DNA of 64,000 nucleotides from Candidatus Cloacimonetes bacterium HGW-Cloacimonetes-2. GTDB lineage: Bacteria > Cloacimonadota > Cloacimonadia > Cloacimonadales > Cloacimonadaceae. Under the pieces are notes generated by a model that saw only the letters and a list, made by a program, of their open reading frames with translations, did no database searches and was not told where the DNA came from. Made by a program: the position numbers and the translations under genes. Below, piece after piece: positions 16,053 through 25,150 of this stretch. Position 1 is the stretch's first letter. Each line of letters begins with the position of its first letter. The DNA is taken from the NCBI GenBank assembly GCA_002842035.1, contig PHBP01000003.1, positions 1 to 64,000 of the forward strand. The letters are read 5' to 3'.

Positions 16053-17203
16053 TGAATATTCTGGTCTTTGGAGCCAGCTTTCCCAATCCTGCAGAACCGC
16101 TATTAGGGATATTTAACTTCAAACTCCTTGAGAAGTATCCCTCCGAGCACGATATCAAGGTGGTAGCTCCTGTCCCCTTGGGGCTAAACTTCAGGAGAGG
16201 ACACCAAGGCAGGATTGCTTGGGAGGATACGGTTGAGATAGGTCTCCGAATGGTAGAGGTCTATCGTCCCAGATATCTGCTTCTACCCAGAAGGCTACTG
16301 ATGCCTTTGATTGGTTTTATTGAGTTTCTATGCTGTCTCGCTACTGTGGCAAGGATACACAAGAGCTGGCAGATAGACCTGATCCACGTGAACTTTGCTT
16401 ATCCGGATGGTATCGCTGCTATGTGGCTATCCCGGATGCTCAAGATCAGCTACGTACTCACTGAACACAGGGGTCTCCTGGCAGAGACCCTGGATAATAT
16501 CTGGGTAAAGAGTCAGCTTACGCAGGTTTACCGCTCTGCAGCTGCTGTGACCACGGTCTCAGAATACAACGCCAGAGTCTTGTTTAAAAAGACAGGAGTA
16601 AAGGCTATTCACATACCCAATGGACTGGATTTCGAGCGCTTTGAGCAAGGTTATATGCGGGAGAAGCTGTATGAACTGGTCTGTGTATCTCACCTGATCC
16701 CTGCTAAAGGGATACAATACCTGATTGAATCCATCTCCATCCTCAAGCAGCAGGGAACACAGTACAAGCTGGATATTATCGGAGAAGGCTCCCATCGCTC
16801 CCACCTGGAGAAGCTGATCATAGAGCTTGGACTGCAGCAAGAGGTCTCTCTCAAGGGAGCATACCCTCCAAAGAAGCTTGAGCAAGAGCTGCCAAACTAT
16901 GACGCACTTGTCTTACCAAGCTTGAGAGAGAGCTTTGGCATTGTCCTGATAGAAGCTATGGCTGCAGGATTACCCGTAATAGCCACCAGATGTGGAGGTC
17001 CAGAGCAGATTGTAAACGACGATACCGGCATCCTTGTGGCTCCAGGTAGTGCTGAAGCCCTGGTACAAGGCATCCGAGAGCTTTCCAGTAGGTGGTCTTC
17101 CTACGACAGCTCCCTGATCCGTTTCACAGCAGAAAGCAAGTATTCACTTGACAGTGTGGTAAAGCTCTATTTCCAGGTCTATAATGACGCAACAAGGAAA
17201 TAG
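16052..17203 (+). CDS. Family 4 glycosyltransferase
   Basis: A GT-B retaining glycosyltransferase. The donor-binding motif E-x7-E is present in LRESFGIVLIEAMAAGLPVIA, preceded by HLIPAKGIQYLIESI and DIIGEGSHRSHLEKLI, typical of GT4 enzymes of exopolysaccharide or O-antigen assembly. The N-terminal acceptor domain contains IDLIHVNFAYPDGIAAMWLS and VLTEHRGL. 383 residues is normal. The ATG at 16052 shares one base with the EamA stop. It is one of three sugar transferases in a row. Sugar specificity cannot be told. Confidence 0.9.
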   Translation: MNILVFGASFPNPAEPLLGIFNFKLLEKYPSEHDIKVVAPVPLGLNFRRGHQGRIAWEDTVEIGLRMVEVYRPRYLLLPRRLLMPLIGFIEFLCCLATVARIHKSWQIDLIHVNFAYPDGIAAMWLSRMLKISYVLTEHRGLLAETLDNIWVKSQLTQVYRSAAAVTTVSEYNARVLFKKTGVKAIHIPNGLDFERFEQGYMREKLYELVCVSHLIPAKGIQYLIESISILKQQGTQYKLDIIGEGSHRSHLEKLIIELGLQQEVSLKGAYPPKKLEQELPNYDALVLPSLRESFGIVLIEAMAAGLPVIATRCGGPEQIVNDDTGILVAPGSAEALVQGIRELSSRWSSYDSSLIRFTAESKYSLDSVVKLYFQVYNDATRK

Positions 17204-17205
17204 AG

Positions 17206-18318
17206 ATGCCTGCCACAATATGCCACGTTAGCACAGTACACCCCCGCCACGACGTACGTATCTTCCATAAACAGTGCCAAAGCCTATTCAAACTGGGCTA
17301 CAAAGTGCTCTTCTGCGTGGCAGATGGCAAAGGCGACAGCATTGATCAAGGCATCCGCATCCGTGATATAGGAGCTTATTCCGGACGCCTGAAACGTATG
17401 CTCAAAGCACCACTAAAGATGCTGGCCACCATCCTCGCCATCCGCGCAAAGGTCTATATCTTTCATGATCCTGAGCTGCTTCCTCTGGCTCTGGCTACGA
17501 AATTGCTCACGAAAGCCAAAATCGTCTATGATTCACACGAGAGCTACCGCGATTTCTTCCTTCACAAAGAATACATCAAGCCCCAATACTCCAAAGCCAT
17601 CTCCCGCGTATTCGGCATTATTGAAGACTTCGTTGTGCGCAGACTGGATTTTGTAATCTCAGCCACCGAACACATCGCATCTCAGTTTGATCTGGGTGAT
17701 CGTTCAGCTACCATCTTTAACTACCCCAAGCTTAGCGAGTGGGACAATACGCTTCCTCGGGATCCTGAATACAAAGCTCCGGAGATTGCCTATATCGGCA
17801 GTATCATAGCTGAACGCGGCATTCACTACCTCTTGGAAGCCATCCAGCCTCTTGATTGCCAGCTTCATCTTGCCGGAAACTACGAGCCCGCCTCATATAG
17901 AGAGGTACTGCTTGCTCTCCCAGGCTGGTCCAAGGCAATAGAACACGGCTATGTAAACCGAGAGCAAGCCCTGCAGATCATAAACAAGTCTCTTGCAGGA
18001 CTGATCCTCTTGCAAAGGCTTCCCAATAACATTGCCTCTCTCTCCACCAAGATGTTTGAATATATGGCGGGAGGAATTGCCGTGATTGCTCCGGACTTTC
18101 CCATCTACAAAGCCATCATTGAGCAAAACAACTGCGGTATCTGCGTAGATCCTGCCGATACAGAGCAGATAAGAGCCGCCATAGAAAGCATCCTCGCCGA
18201 TCCAGGCAAAGCTCTGGCAATGGGGGAGAACGGCCGCAGGCTAAGCAGAGAAGTCTATAACTGGGAATCCCAGGAAGCTCTCCTACAACAAATCTTTAGC
18301 ACACTCACACGGAACTGA
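17206..18318 (+). CDS. Family 4 glycosyltransferase
   Basis: A second GT-B enzyme of 370 residues, not closely similar to the preceding one. It opens with CHVSTVHPRHDVRIFHKQC and contains VYIFHDPELLPLALATKLL and VYDSHESYRDFF, then a donor domain with IAYIGSIIAERGIHYLLEAI and STKMFEYMAGGIAVIAPDFP in place of the canonical E-x7-E. This HDxELLPLA/YDSHE pattern is known from GT4 members in capsule and O-antigen loci. It starts 3 bp after the previous gene. The substrate is unknown. Confidence 0.88.
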   Translation: MPATICHVSTVHPRHDVRIFHKQCQSLFKLGYKVLFCVADGKGDSIDQGIRIRDIGAYSGRLKRMLKAPLKMLATILAIRAKVYIFHDPELLPLALATKLLTKAKIVYDSHESYRDFFLHKEYIKPQYSKAISRVFGIIEDFVVRRLDFVISATEHIASQFDLGDRSATIFNYPKLSEWDNTLPRDPEYKAPEIAYIGSIIAERGIHYLLEAIQPLDCQLHLAGNYEPASYREVLLALPGWSKAIEHGYVNREQALQIINKSLAGLILLQRLPNNIASLSTKMFEYMAGGIAVIAPDFPIYKAIIEQNNCGICVDPADTEQIRAAIESILADPGKALAMGENGRRLSREVYNWESQEALLQQIFSTLTRN

Positions 18319-18323
18319 TTGAT

Positions 18324-19484
18324 ATGATGAACACAATCCTCGCGACACTCTTTTGGCTCAGCGTCTTTTACCTTGCTTACCACCTCTTTTTATACGGCAT
18401 CCTGATCTGGATACTGAACAAGCTCCTGGGTCGCAAAGATACCTCACCCAAAGCCTTAAAAGACTACCCCAGCATCACCATCCTATGTCCCGCCTTCAAC
18501 GAAGAACGCGATATTGAAGCCAAGATAAAGTCCTTCCTCGCCCTCGATTACCCAGCGGATAAAATCCGTATGCTGGTGATCTCAGATGATTCCACTGATG
18601 GTACAAACGAGATAGTTAATCGCTACGTTGATCAACGCGTCAGCCTCTTGATCCAGAAACCGCGTCGTGGCAAGCAAGCCGCCCACAACCTCGCTTTGCC
18701 CCACATAGACAGCGATCTGGTGCTTTCGACAGATGCCACCGCTATCTTCGAGTCGGGCAGCGTAAAGCATCTCACCGAGATTCTGATGAGCAGTCCACAG
18801 ATCGGAATGGTCTCGGGCAGGCTAAAGCTCACAACCAGTGGCGGCAAACAATCAGGAGAAGGTCTCTACATACGTTACGAAAGCTTCCTGAGAGATCTGG
18901 ATAGCCGTTACCACTCCGTCCTGGTTTCTGTCGGCGCACTCTTTCTGATTCGCAGAGAACTCTTTACCGAGATCGCAGAAGATTCTGCAGACGACTTTGA
19001 ACGCACCCTCTATGTCCTGGACAAGGGCTACAAGGTTAAATTTGTAAAAGACGCAGCAGTGGTAGAGGAAGAGACCGAATGCGCCACCGAGGAGCTCGCC
19101 CGCAAAGTACGGATCATTACTCAGGAATGGTACTGCGTAAGGCGTCACCCTGGCGTGCTGGATCCCTTTAAGCATACGCAAATCTCCTGGATGCTCTTTT
19201 CCCACAAGGTAATGCGCTGGCTCTTTTTTATCCCGGTAATCCTGATCTGGGCAAGCTCTGCCATCCTCTCAATCAACAGCTTTTTTTATATGATAGTGTT
19301 TATCCTCTTGACAACTGGGCTTATTCTGGGGAGCTTGGAACTCAGAGCCCAAAAGGCAAGGAAACATATTCCCCTGATGGGACTTCCGGCATACTTCGTT
19401 GCGATGCTGTTGGCTTCAATACTGGCTTTTGCGAATTTCCTCAAAGGCAAGAACTTTGGGGTCTGGAACACTGCCAGAGACTAG
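18324..19484 (+). CDS. Membrane-bound family 2 glycosyltransferase
   Basis: A processive-type GT2 with membrane anchors. One hydrophobic helix at the N-terminus (about residues 5-35) precedes the catalytic domain: SITILCPAFNEERDIE, ISDDSTDGTNEIV, the metal-binding LSTDATAIF, then GALFLIRRELF and QEWYCVRRHP, equivalent to the QxxRW acceptor motif. Two or three helices follow at about 295-380. This layout is like that of hyaluronan, cellulose or poly-GlcNAc synthases, but without their full length. It starts 6 bp after the GT4 gene. An AT-rich 22-bp gap then leads to the WlbA-like gene. Confidence 0.87.
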   Translation: MMNTILATLFWLSVFYLAYHLFLYGILIWILNKLLGRKDTSPKALKDYPSITILCPAFNEERDIEAKIKSFLALDYPADKIRMLVISDDSTDGTNEIVNRYVDQRVSLLIQKPRRGKQAAHNLALPHIDSDLVLSTDATAIFESGSVKHLTEILMSSPQIGMVSGRLKLTTSGGKQSGEGLYIRYESFLRDLDSRYHSVLVSVGALFLIRRELFTEIAEDSADDFERTLYVLDKGYKVKFVKDAAVVEEETECATEELARKVRIITQEWYCVRRHPGVLDPFKHTQISWMLFSHKVMRWLFFIPVILIWASSAILSINSFFYMIVFILLTTGLILGSLELRAQKARKHIPLMGLPAYFVAMLLASILAFANFLKGKNFGVWNTARD

Positions 19485-19506
19485 TAATTTTTTTTAAGGA
19501 GTAACG

Positions 19507-20535
19507 ATGAAGAAGATCAGGCTTGGAATGATTGGATGTGGCCGCATTTCCAAGAACCACTTTGAAGCTGTAGCACAGATACCCGAAGCAGAATTTGTAG
19601 CCTGTGCGGATATTATCGAAGAAAAGGCACAAAGCGCTGCCGAACAATACAAGATTCCTCTCTATTATACTGATTATCACGAGATGCTCGAAAAAGAAAA
19701 GCTCGATATCGTGACAATTTGTACACCCAGCGGTATGCACCCACAGATGGGTATAGATGTAGCCAATCACAAGATCAACGTGCTCACCGAAAAGCCAATG
19801 GGTATCAATATCGAAGGTGCAGACCAGCTAATCCAGGCTTGCGACCGCAACAAGGTAGAGCTCTTTGTGGTAAAGCAAAATCGCCTCAACAGCACTATGC
19901 AACTGCTCAAGAAAGCTATCGACAAAGGCCGTTTTGGCAGAATCTACATGGCTCAATCCAATGTCTTCTGGCAGCGTCCTCAAGCCTATTATGATCAGGA
20001 AAAGTGGCGCGGCACCTGGGAATTTGACGGCGGAGCTTTTATGAACCAAGCCAGCCATTATGTGGATGCGATCTATTGGCTTTTGGGAAATGTGGATTCT
20101 GTGATGGCATACACCGCTACGATGGCTCGTCGCATCGAAGCCGAAGACACAGGCTGCGCCATCCTGCACTTTCGCAGCGGTATCATCGCCACTCTTAATG
20201 TTACGATGCTTACTTATCCCAAAAACTTTGAAGGCTCGATCACCATCATCGGTGAGAAGGGTACAGTCAAGGTCGGTGGATTTGCCGTCAATAAGATTGA
20301 GAAATGGGAATTTGAAGATTACGATGATGACGACAAGATCGCCACAGACACAGCATATCAGCCGCCCAATGTCTATGGCTTTGGACACAATCCTTATTAC
20401 CGCAATGTGATAGATGTCCTTCTCGGCAAGGCTGTTCCCGCCACCAATGGCAGAGATGGCAGGAAGTCTGTCGAGATTATCCAAGCTATTTACAGATCTG
20501 CCAAGACAGGCAAGAGAGTATCTCTGCCTCTGTAG
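19507..20535 (+). CDS. WlbA/WbpB-like UDP-GlcNAc-uronate 3-dehydrogenase
   Basis: A Gfo/Idh/MocA-family NAD-dependent oxidoreductase. The Rossmann motif GMIGCGRISKNHF is at the N-terminus, the catalytic region EKPM follows near residue 98, and FVVKQNRLNSTMQLLKKAI plus WRGTWEFDGGAFMNQASHY closely recall WlbA/WbpB, which oxidise C3 of UDP-GlcNAc-uronic acid on the way to di-N-acetylated mannuronic acid. 342 residues is typical. Strong AAGGAG before ATG. Its place behind three glycosyltransferases supports sugar-nucleotide synthesis for a surface glycan; the partner aminotransferase (WlbC/WbpE), acetyltransferase and epimerase are not in the window. The exact substrate is inferred by resemblance. 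Confidence 0.82.
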   Translation: MKKIRLGMIGCGRISKNHFEAVAQIPEAEFVACADIIEEKAQSAAEQYKIPLYYTDYHEMLEKEKLDIVTICTPSGMHPQMGIDVANHKINVLTEKPMGINIEGADQLIQACDRNKVELFVVKQNRLNSTMQLLKKAIDKGRFGRIYMAQSNVFWQRPQAYYDQEKWRGTWEFDGGAFMNQASHYVDAIYWLLGNVDSVMAYTATMARRIEAEDTGCAILHFRSGIIATLNVTMLTYPKNFEGSITIIGEKGTVKVGGFAVNKIEKWEFEDYDDDDKIATDTAYQPPNVYGFGHNPYYRNVIDVLLGKAVPATNGRDGRKSVEIIQAIYRSAKTGKRVSLPL

Positions 20536-20543
20536 GAGTAAAA

Positions 20544-21197
20544 ATGAAAAAACAGATCTTGATCTTATGTATCATTCTCCTGACCAGCCTCGCTTTCGCG
20601 GCGCAAATCAGGCTTTCCAACGGCAAAACTTTTAGCGGTAATATCGAAAGTGCCAGAGACGGATTCATCACCTTGATGGATGGCAACGTCAAAATCATCA
20701 TCCCTGTGGGCGAAATAAGCTCAGTGATGGATGGTAACAATGATCTCACCCGGGATACTATCTCCCGCGCTACACCACCCCGCATCGATGCCCATTACAT
20801 TCAGGCGGACGATTATTTCTATGCCGAAGATCCAATTGGCGACAATAGCTGGATCTGGGTAATGATAGGCAAGATGCGCAGAGAAGCAAGCGCCGAAACC
20901 GATAATCACGCAATGTTTTTTGATGTCAAGACCGGCACAGAAAAATGGGCAGGTTGGTGGGGCAAGACCCGCATCGCGACTCGTGATGATCTAGCTCTTG
21001 GAACGCTGGTTATTTGCTTTGATTCAAACAACGACGGCGAGAAGTACAATCCGCCGACCGATACCCAAACAGCACGCGGCGATTCCTGGTTTATGGCAAA
21101 GATCACCGATATGTCAGAAGCATATCGTGGATATATCCAGGTCGCAGGAGCTTACAAAATCAGTCTAAACAACCTGAGAGTATTGATCCGCAACTAA
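20544..21197 (+). CDS. Secreted protein of unknown function
   Basis: I do not recognise this protein. 217 residues with a clear signal peptide (about 1-19, KKQILILCIILLTSLAFA). The segment right after it (QIRLSNGKTFSGNIESARDGFITLMDGNVKIIIPVGEISSV) is a small SH3/LSm-like beta pattern often seen at the N-terminus of FCB exported proteins. The rest is Trp-rich (NSWIWVMIGK, KWAGWWGKTR, GDSWFMAKI) and probably beta-structured. TAGGAGT precedes the ATG 8 bp after the WlbA-like gene, so it is likely the last gene of the glycan cluster; a strong terminator follows at 21224. Confidence 0.75.
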   Translation: MKKQILILCIILLTSLAFAAQIRLSNGKTFSGNIESARDGFITLMDGNVKIIIPVGEISSVMDGNNDLTRDTISRATPPRIDAHYIQADDYFYAEDPIGDNSWIWVMIGKMRREASAETDNHAMFFDVKTGTEKWAGWWGKTRIATRDDLALGTLVICFDSNNDGEKYNPPTDTQTARGDSWFMAKITDMSEAYRGYIQVAGAYKISLNNLRVLIRN

Positions 21198-21223
21198 ATT
21201 GCAACCTTCAGGCCAATATAATC

Positions 21224-21254
21224 GAACCCCGCTTTTTTCGAGCGGGGTTCTTTA
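21224..21254 (+). terminator. Strong rho-independent terminator
   Basis: A perfect 10-bp stem, GAACCCCGCT/AGCGGGGTTC (21224-21233 and 21241-21250), with loop TTTTTCG and a TTTATT tail. It closes the glycosyltransferase cluster. Confidence 0.92.
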
Positions 21255-21527
21255 TTGCTTTTATATCAACCTCTTAGCCCTCCCTTTCGATTCTGCATTG
21301 CTAAGTAATTGTAAAATAGCTCTTTGATGCTTGTTCATACAGGATTCAAGCAGGATACAAGCAGGGAGCAAGCATCCTATCAAGCAGAAAGCAGGTGGGA
21401 ATCAGGTTTTCTCTATGCCCTGTTTTTGTAGATTTGAGGCTATATTACAAGATAGTGGAATGGATATTGCAAAAGATATCAATTAGCGTTTCGGGTGAGA
21501 AGCGCTCAGTTTTGAACAGAGGAATGA
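21255..21527. other. Intergenic region upstream of pgsB
   Basis: About 270 bp between the glycan-cluster terminator and pgsB. It holds the second copy of the 11-bp-period repeat (21329-21392). The remaining part must contain the pgs promoter, but no convincing boxes are seen. GAGG before 21528 is the ribosome-binding site. Confidence 0.5.
21329..21392 (+). repeat. Dispersed 11-bp-period repeat, copy 2
   Basis: Reads GCTTGTTCATAC, then AGGATTCAAGC (21341-21351), AGGATACAAGC (21352-21362), AGGGAGCAAGC (21363-21373), then ATCCTATCAAGC and AGAAAGC. Nearly the same 60 bp occurs inverted at 10504-10567. It follows the terminator by about 80 bp. Confidence 0.82.
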
Positions 21528-22715
21528 ATGACTGTCTTAATTCTTGCGACACTTGCATTGATCCTGAATTGGATACTGGAATATTGGCGCCACAGCCGCA
21601 ATGTGGCGTCCGTACCGATTCGTATCCACGTAAATGGAACCCGCGGAAAATCCAGCGTTACAAGGCTAATCGCAGCCGGGCTCAGGGCCGGTGGGATCAA
21701 GACCATTGCCAAAATTACCGGGACACTGCCCAGAGTAGTGCTCTCGGATGGCAGGGAAGCCGCCATCATCAGGCTGATGGGTGCCAATATCATCGAGCAG
21801 AAGTATATCTTCCGCGAAGCCGTCAAAGACAAACCTCAGGCGGTGGTAATCGAATGTATGGCAGTAAATCCTGTCTTCCAATGGCTTACGGAACGCAAGT
21901 TTATCCGCTCCACCATCTCTGTGATTACCAATAGCCGTCCGGATCACCTTGATCTGATGGGCTCTACGGAGCAGAGCGTGGCGATGTGTCTTTCCAATAC
22001 GATTCCCGCCAATGGAGTCTGCTATACTGCTGAGAACAAGCACTTTACTTTGTTGAAACAGGTTGCGGATAAGCGGAATACCATCATCCACAAGATTCGT
22101 CCGACTGATGTTACAAAGGATGAGCTGGATAAATTCAGCTATATTGAGCATGCCGAGAATGTACAGCTTGCCCTGGCAGTATGCGCGGAAGCGGGAGTGC
22201 CGAGAGAAGTGGCTTTGAGGGGTATGCAAAAGGCTCATCCGGATCCCGGAGCGCTGAAAAAGTATGTGATCCACGATGGTGCCAAGACAATCAATTTTTA
22301 TAATGTGTTTGCTGCAAACGATCCGGATTCCACAGCTCGTATCATCGAGATGGTGACCGGAGATCTCAAAAACGTTACCAAGATCATCATCCTGAATAGC
22401 CGTTCAGATCGGCTCTTTCGTTCAGAACAGCTTTTGGAAGCGATCCAAGGTATAGATTTCAGTTATGTCCTGCTCACTGGAGAGATTCCGGAGAAGGTTG
22501 AAGCTCATGCACACAAGATCAAGATTCCCAAAAACAAAGTGATTGCGATGGGCGAGCCTCTCACAGAAGAGATATATCAGAAGGTTTTACAACTCACTCC
22601 TGGTGAAGCACACGTCCTGGGAATAGGCAATATAGCCGGCAGGATCAAGTATGGCGCACAGATCGTGGCGCATTTTAAACACAAAATGATAGCTTTAAAT
22701 AAAGCCAAGAAATAA
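21528..22715 (+). CDS. pgsB: Poly-gamma-glutamate synthase subunit PgsB/CapB
   Basis: An ATP-dependent amide ligase that polymerises glutamate through gamma bonds at the membrane, with PgsC. A hydrophobic N-terminal helix (about 1-18) is followed by the Mur-ligase-like P-loop in IHVNGTRGKSSVTRLI (GTRGKSS at 37-43) and by VIECMAVNPVFQW and SVITNSRPDHLDLMG, all typical of CapB. 395 residues matches the family. GAGG lies before the ATG at 21528; the ATG at 21524 is out of frame. It is followed directly by pgsC and pgsW. No PgsA/CapA-type metallophosphatase gene is present in the window. Confidence 0.94.
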   Translation: MTVLILATLALILNWILEYWRHSRNVASVPIRIHVNGTRGKSSVTRLIAAGLRAGGIKTIAKITGTLPRVVLSDGREAAIIRLMGANIIEQKYIFREAVKDKPQAVVIECMAVNPVFQWLTERKFIRSTISVITNSRPDHLDLMGSTEQSVAMCLSNTIPANGVCYTAENKHFTLLKQVADKRNTIIHKIRPTDVTKDELDKFSYIEHAENVQLALAVCAEAGVPREVALRGMQKAHPDPGALKKYVIHDGAKTINFYNVFAANDPDSTARIIEMVTGDLKNVTKIIILNSRSDRLFRSEQLLEAIQGIDFSYVLLTGEIPEKVEAHAHKIKIPKNKVIAMGEPLTEEIYQKVLQLTPGEAHVLGIGNIAGRIKYGAQIVAHFKHKMIALNKAKK

Positions 22716-22725
22716 AGGAGCGAAT

Positions 22726-23181
22726 GTGGTTGAATCAGTAATTCAAGCTGCAGTCGGTTTAGGTGTTATAATCAGTTTGGTCTTCACCGAGCTTTTGGGA
22801 GCATCAGCGGGCGGTATTGTTGTGCCTGGATATATTGCTCTGTATTTGGACAAGCCCTTGCAGATATTGGGCACGCTGGTGATCAGCTTGCTTACTTGGG
22901 GCATCATCAGATTGATCGGGCAGTTTACTCTGCTTTTTGGCAAGCGCCGTATGGTGCTTAGTATTTTGATCGGTTTTATCCTGGGCTGGGCATCCCGGCT
23001 TTTGGTCTTCAACGATCTTACCGTGCATGATCTACAGATGCAATCCATCGGGTATATCGTACCGGGTTTGATTGCAAACTGGTTTGAAAGACAGGGATTT
23101 GTCAAGACGGTTACAGTGATGACGATTGCTGCTGTGGTGGTACGTCTGGTCTTGATGGTCGTATTCAGAGGGGAGGTATAA
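22726..23181 (+). CDS. pgsC: Poly-gamma-glutamate biosynthesis protein PgsC/CapC
   Basis: A small integral membrane subunit of poly-gamma-glutamate synthase, which partners PgsB and may form the membrane path. 151 residues with four or five hydrophobic helices. Family-like segments are LVFTELLGASAGGIVVPGYIALYLDKP near the N-terminus and IGYIVPGLIANWFERQG near residue 105. The start is GTG at 22726, set by AAGGAG 5 bp upstream; an ATG two bases earlier is out of frame and closes after five codons. The stop is adjacent to the start of pgsW. Confidence 0.93.
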   Translation: MVESVIQAAVGLGVIISLVFTELLGASAGGIVVPGYIALYLDKPLQILGTLVISLLTWGIIRLIGQFTLLFGKRRMVLSILIGFILGWASRLLVFNDLTVHDLQMQSIGYIVPGLIANWFERQGFVKTVTVMTIAAVVVRLVLMVVFRGEV

Positions 23182-24303
23182 ATGTATAGACCTTCACTAA
23201 AATCAAACTGGTCGCTGATCATCCTGTTTCTCTTGGCACTGGGTCTCTTTGTGGTTGCTCAGACCAGCTATGTAAACGTTAAAACAGAGAATCACGATCT
23301 CAAGGTCGAAGCTGCAAAGCTATCTCAAGCGATGATGGATACTCTGAAAGCTGAGATAGTGGCGCGTGGTATCCAGATAGATCCAATCGATGATCACTTT
23401 AATACAGGACTGATCGGTACCAGGCTCAGCTCGATCACGACTGACCGCGGTCTGCTATCAGATAAGACTGCAGCGCTCAATCCTAATATCGCGGCGATCT
23501 TTATTGAGGAATTTACCAAGCTCAGGCTCAATGAAGGTGATTATGTGGCGGTAGGACTCACAGGGTCAAATCCCGGTGTTGCGATCTCGCTGTATGCTGC
23601 AATGAAGACGATGAAGCTCAATCCCAGGATCATCACAGCGGTATCATCGGCTTCCTATGGAGCAAATCGCGAGGAAATTACCTGGCTGGATATGGAGACT
23701 ATCCTCAAGAGCAAGGGTATGATTGACTTTAGTACATCCTATGCGTCGTTTGGCGGTAAGGATGATCTGGGCATCGGACTTTCTGATAATGGTATTCAGA
23801 GCCTCCAGGAAGCAATCCGCCGGAACAATCTGCCACAGTTGATCGGAGCTAATCTCAATGACAACGTACAGCTCAGGTATTCCGCATATCACGATCTGCT
23901 CCCCGAGGGAGAGCGTTATCGTGCCTTCATCAATATCGGGCGTGGCTTGGCAAATGTCGGTAGTGAACCCAATGCCAATCTGATCCCCGAAGGTATCAAT
24001 CGTAAACTTGCGGAGAAGGAATTTGAGCAGGAAGGCGTGATGATGCTGATGGCGAAGAAGAATGTGCCGGTCTTTCACTTTAGCAGACTGCTACGCTGGA
24101 CCAGGAACTATGATATTCCTTTCGGATTTGAGCAGATACCGACAGCGGGAGAAGGAAAGGTCTTTGGATCCCGCGTGCACAATGTCCTGATCGCGGCAAT
24201 CTGCCTTACACTTTTGGCAATCGCAGTGATCGTGGTGATAGTCTTCGACCGGCACGACCGTCGCTTTATGGCGAATATAGTCGATCCGGACGAGGAACTT
24301 TGA
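23182..24303 (+). CDS. pgsW: Poly-gamma-glutamate system protein PgsW
   Basis: A membrane-anchored protein found in some pgsBC loci that lack pgsA. It has one N-terminal helix (about 11-28, SLIILFLLALGLFVVAQTSY), a long extracytoplasmic domain of about 300 residues with DYVAVGLTGSNPGVAISLYAAM and ITAVSSASYGANREEITWLDME, and a second helix near the C-terminus (about 332-355) with a short charged tail. The topology places the main domain in the periplasm. Ribosome-binding site GGGGAGG. The biochemical role is not established as far as I know; a function in polymer transfer, length control or release is an inference. Confidence 0.85.
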   Translation: MYRPSLKSNWSLIILFLLALGLFVVAQTSYVNVKTENHDLKVEAAKLSQAMMDTLKAEIVARGIQIDPIDDHFNTGLIGTRLSSITTDRGLLSDKTAALNPNIAAIFIEEFTKLRLNEGDYVAVGLTGSNPGVAISLYAAMKTMKLNPRIITAVSSASYGANREEITWLDMETILKSKGMIDFSTSYASFGGKDDLGIGLSDNGIQSLQEAIRRNNLPQLIGANLNDNVQLRYSAYHDLLPEGERYRAFINIGRGLANVGSEPNANLIPEGINRKLAEKEFEQEGVMMLMAKKNVPVFHFSRLLRWTRNYDIPFGFEQIPTAGEGKVFGSRVHNVLIAAICLTLLAIAVIVVIVFDRHDRRFMANIVDPDEEL

Positions 24304-24321
24304 TTCAGGAGTAATTGATTA

Positions 24322-25137
24322 ATGTTAAAGAAGATTATATGTCTGTCCCTGGCTTTGCTGATACTCGCTTCGGCATTTGCGCAAGCCACTCCTCGTAAAC
24401 GTAGCCTTGCCTTTACCAATCCGGGTTCTCGCCGGCTTTTGAAGACAGAGGCTGGAAATCACTATTATTACAGATCGCTACCAGAACGCAGTATGCAGCT
24501 CCGGGTGGCTGGGCTTAGCTCCATTGAACTGCGTAGCTTCGTCAATGGTAATGAAAGACGTCCACAAGTAACGGTGATCGTAGGAAGAACACGTACCAAT
24601 TACGATCTCACTCCTGGCGGTAGGGTAGGTAACTATAGACTCTATGCGCCTCTTACCATCGAGATTCCTCAGGGAACCGAGGACATAGAGATTCTCTGTT
24701 ATAGCCGCAATATATATTTTAGAGCTTTCTATACTCCTGCTCCCAGACCGCGTCCCACCCGCCGGGCAAATCTGCTTATAACAGAGCATGCCGGGCAGGT
24801 TCAGGTGAAACACAATGGTAGCAGCAGCAACTATTTTAGCTTCAACCAGAGACAAACCCTCAGCTTCACTATCAGCAACAACAAGACAGCAAATCTATTC
24901 GTAAGAGCCAGATTGGTGGATCGTGATCCGGCAGTCTTTGAGCTATACAAAGATGGTAACCTAGTCGAAAGATACGAGTTTGACTTGAGAAGGACAAACA
25001 GATACACCGTGCAGGGCGTCAGCAGCCTTAGCATCGGAAAGAAGATTGTGTTGGATCAGGGCAATGGCGACTATATGCTGAAAGCAGTATCGGACAATCT
25101 GTTCTTTGCTCGTCCTGTGATCCTGCTCAATCCCTGA
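24322..25137 (+). CDS. Arg-rich secreted protein in the pgs operon
   Basis: No family recognised. 271 residues: a signal peptide (1-20, LKKIICLSLALLILASAFA) and a very basic mature protein. Two similar beta-rich halves (about 40-137 and 150-271) are joined by the Pro/Arg linker PAPRPRPTRR at 139-148. The halves share the trait of aromatic strands followed by an Arg-rich strand (NHYYYRSLPERSMQLRVAG; NYFSFNQRQTLSFTISNN). AGGAG lies 10 bp before the ATG, and the gene starts 18 bp after pgsW. A basic periplasmic protein between polyanion synthase genes and an outer-membrane barrel could bind poly-gamma-glutamate in transit. This is inference from charge and context. Confidence 0.75.
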   Translation: MLKKIICLSLALLILASAFAQATPRKRSLAFTNPGSRRLLKTEAGNHYYYRSLPERSMQLRVAGLSSIELRSFVNGNERRPQVTVIVGRTRTNYDLTPGGRVGNYRLYAPLTIEIPQGTEDIEILCYSRNIYFRAFYTPAPRPRPTRRANLLITEHAGQVQVKHNGSSSNYFSFNQRQTLSFTISNNKTANLFVRARLVDRDPAVFELYKDGNLVERYEFDLRRTNRYTVQGVSSLSIGKKIVLDQGNGDYMLKAVSDNLFFARPVILLNP

Positions 25138-25150
25138 ACCGGGAGTTATA

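Noticed and set aside
21395-21934. A 179-codon plus-strand frame beginning just behind repeat copy 2
   Set aside because: Most of it is a shifted frame over pgsB, whose own frame shows a complete family signature.
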